From positions 1,426,001 through 1,490,000 of the forward strand of contig JYIP02000003.1 in NCBI GenBank assembly GCA_001051155.2: a DNA stretch of 64,000 nucleotides, read 5' to 3'. Below, in pieces: positions 63,902 to 64,000 of the stretch; position 1 is the first letter of the stretch, and each line of letters starts with the position of its first letter. Under the pieces are notes generated by a model. The model did no database searches and was not told the origin of the DNA. It saw only the letters and a program-made list of their open reading frames with translations. This DNA is from Chrysoporthe austroafricana (taxonomy: Eukaryota; Ascomycota; Sordariomycetes; Diaporthales; Cryphonectriaceae). Made by a program: the position numbers and the translations under genes.

Positions 63902-64000
63902 GAGCTGGTCGGTCTTTGAGATGCACCTGAAACACAGCAGTTTAGACTAAGTGGCACGAGGGAGAGGCGTCTACCGGAGCATCTCGTCTCATCCGTCCTT

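Noticed and set aside
1..64000. CRISPR arrays, bacterial operons, insertion sequences, phage genes
   Set aside because: No regularly spaced direct repeats or transposase/integrase motifs; gene structure is eukaryotic throughout.

Overview
This is nuclear DNA of a filamentous ascomycete (Pezizomycotina). The evidence is short spliceosomal introns of about 47-118 nt with GTATGT/GTAAGT/GTGAGT donors and CTAAC/CTGAC-like branch points, pyrimidine-rich leaders, monocistronic genes on both strands, and fungal families such as SAPS/Ekc1, GH28, GH75 and NRPS-like reductases. The secreted enzyme set suggests a plant-associated or plant-litter Sordariomycete-like fungus, but I cannot name the genus. 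No prokaryotic operon, CRISPR array, rRNA or convincing tRNA was found. Exon borders were worked out by hand from splice signals, reading phase and family similarity.

Layout. 0-14 kb is housekeeping and hypothetical: the tail of a gene cut by the window edge, an AIM6-like secreted phosphodiesterase (-), the SIT4/PP6 regulator SAPS (+), an acidic hypothetical protein, a low-complexity hypothetical protein, and an HSL-type alpha/beta hydrolase (-). About 6 kb without recognisable genes follows (13.9-19.96 kb). 19.96-30.39 kb is one uninterrupted 3476-codon gene with NRPS architecture. 31-40 kb is mostly secretory or surface hydrolases: a membrane-anchored GDSL esterase, an arylsulfatase, a small novel protein, and a GH28 pectinase with a probable frameshift. 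40-45.8 kb is a compact metabolic group: a carboxylic acid reductase (A-T-R), a divergent aldo-keto reductase, and a 113-residue conserved small protein. 46-56.9 kb holds a DUF1275 membrane protein, an oxalate decarboxylase, a CalB-type lipase, a citrate synthase with a peroxisomal C-terminus, and a GNAT acetyltransferase. 58-64 kb holds a class I terpene synthase, a GH75 chitosanase and a type-B carboxylesterase.

Most notable is the giant NRPS-like gene. All three carrier domains lack the phosphopantetheine serine (Glu, Glu and Leu instead). Both condensation domains lack the catalytic His. The adenylation domain has lost its Gly/Lys loop, and the N-terminal adenylation domain is reduced to its C-terminal remnant. 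Yet the frame is open for 10.4 kb and the epimerization-type domain keeps its HHxxxDxxSW motif. It reads as a maintained pseudo-synthetase with a long disordered tail, plausibly with a non-biosynthetic role.

Two genes (oxalate decarboxylase, chitosanase) each appear to use a rare GC-AG intron. The reductase pair at 40-45 kb could together convert a carboxylic acid to an alcohol through an aldehyde.
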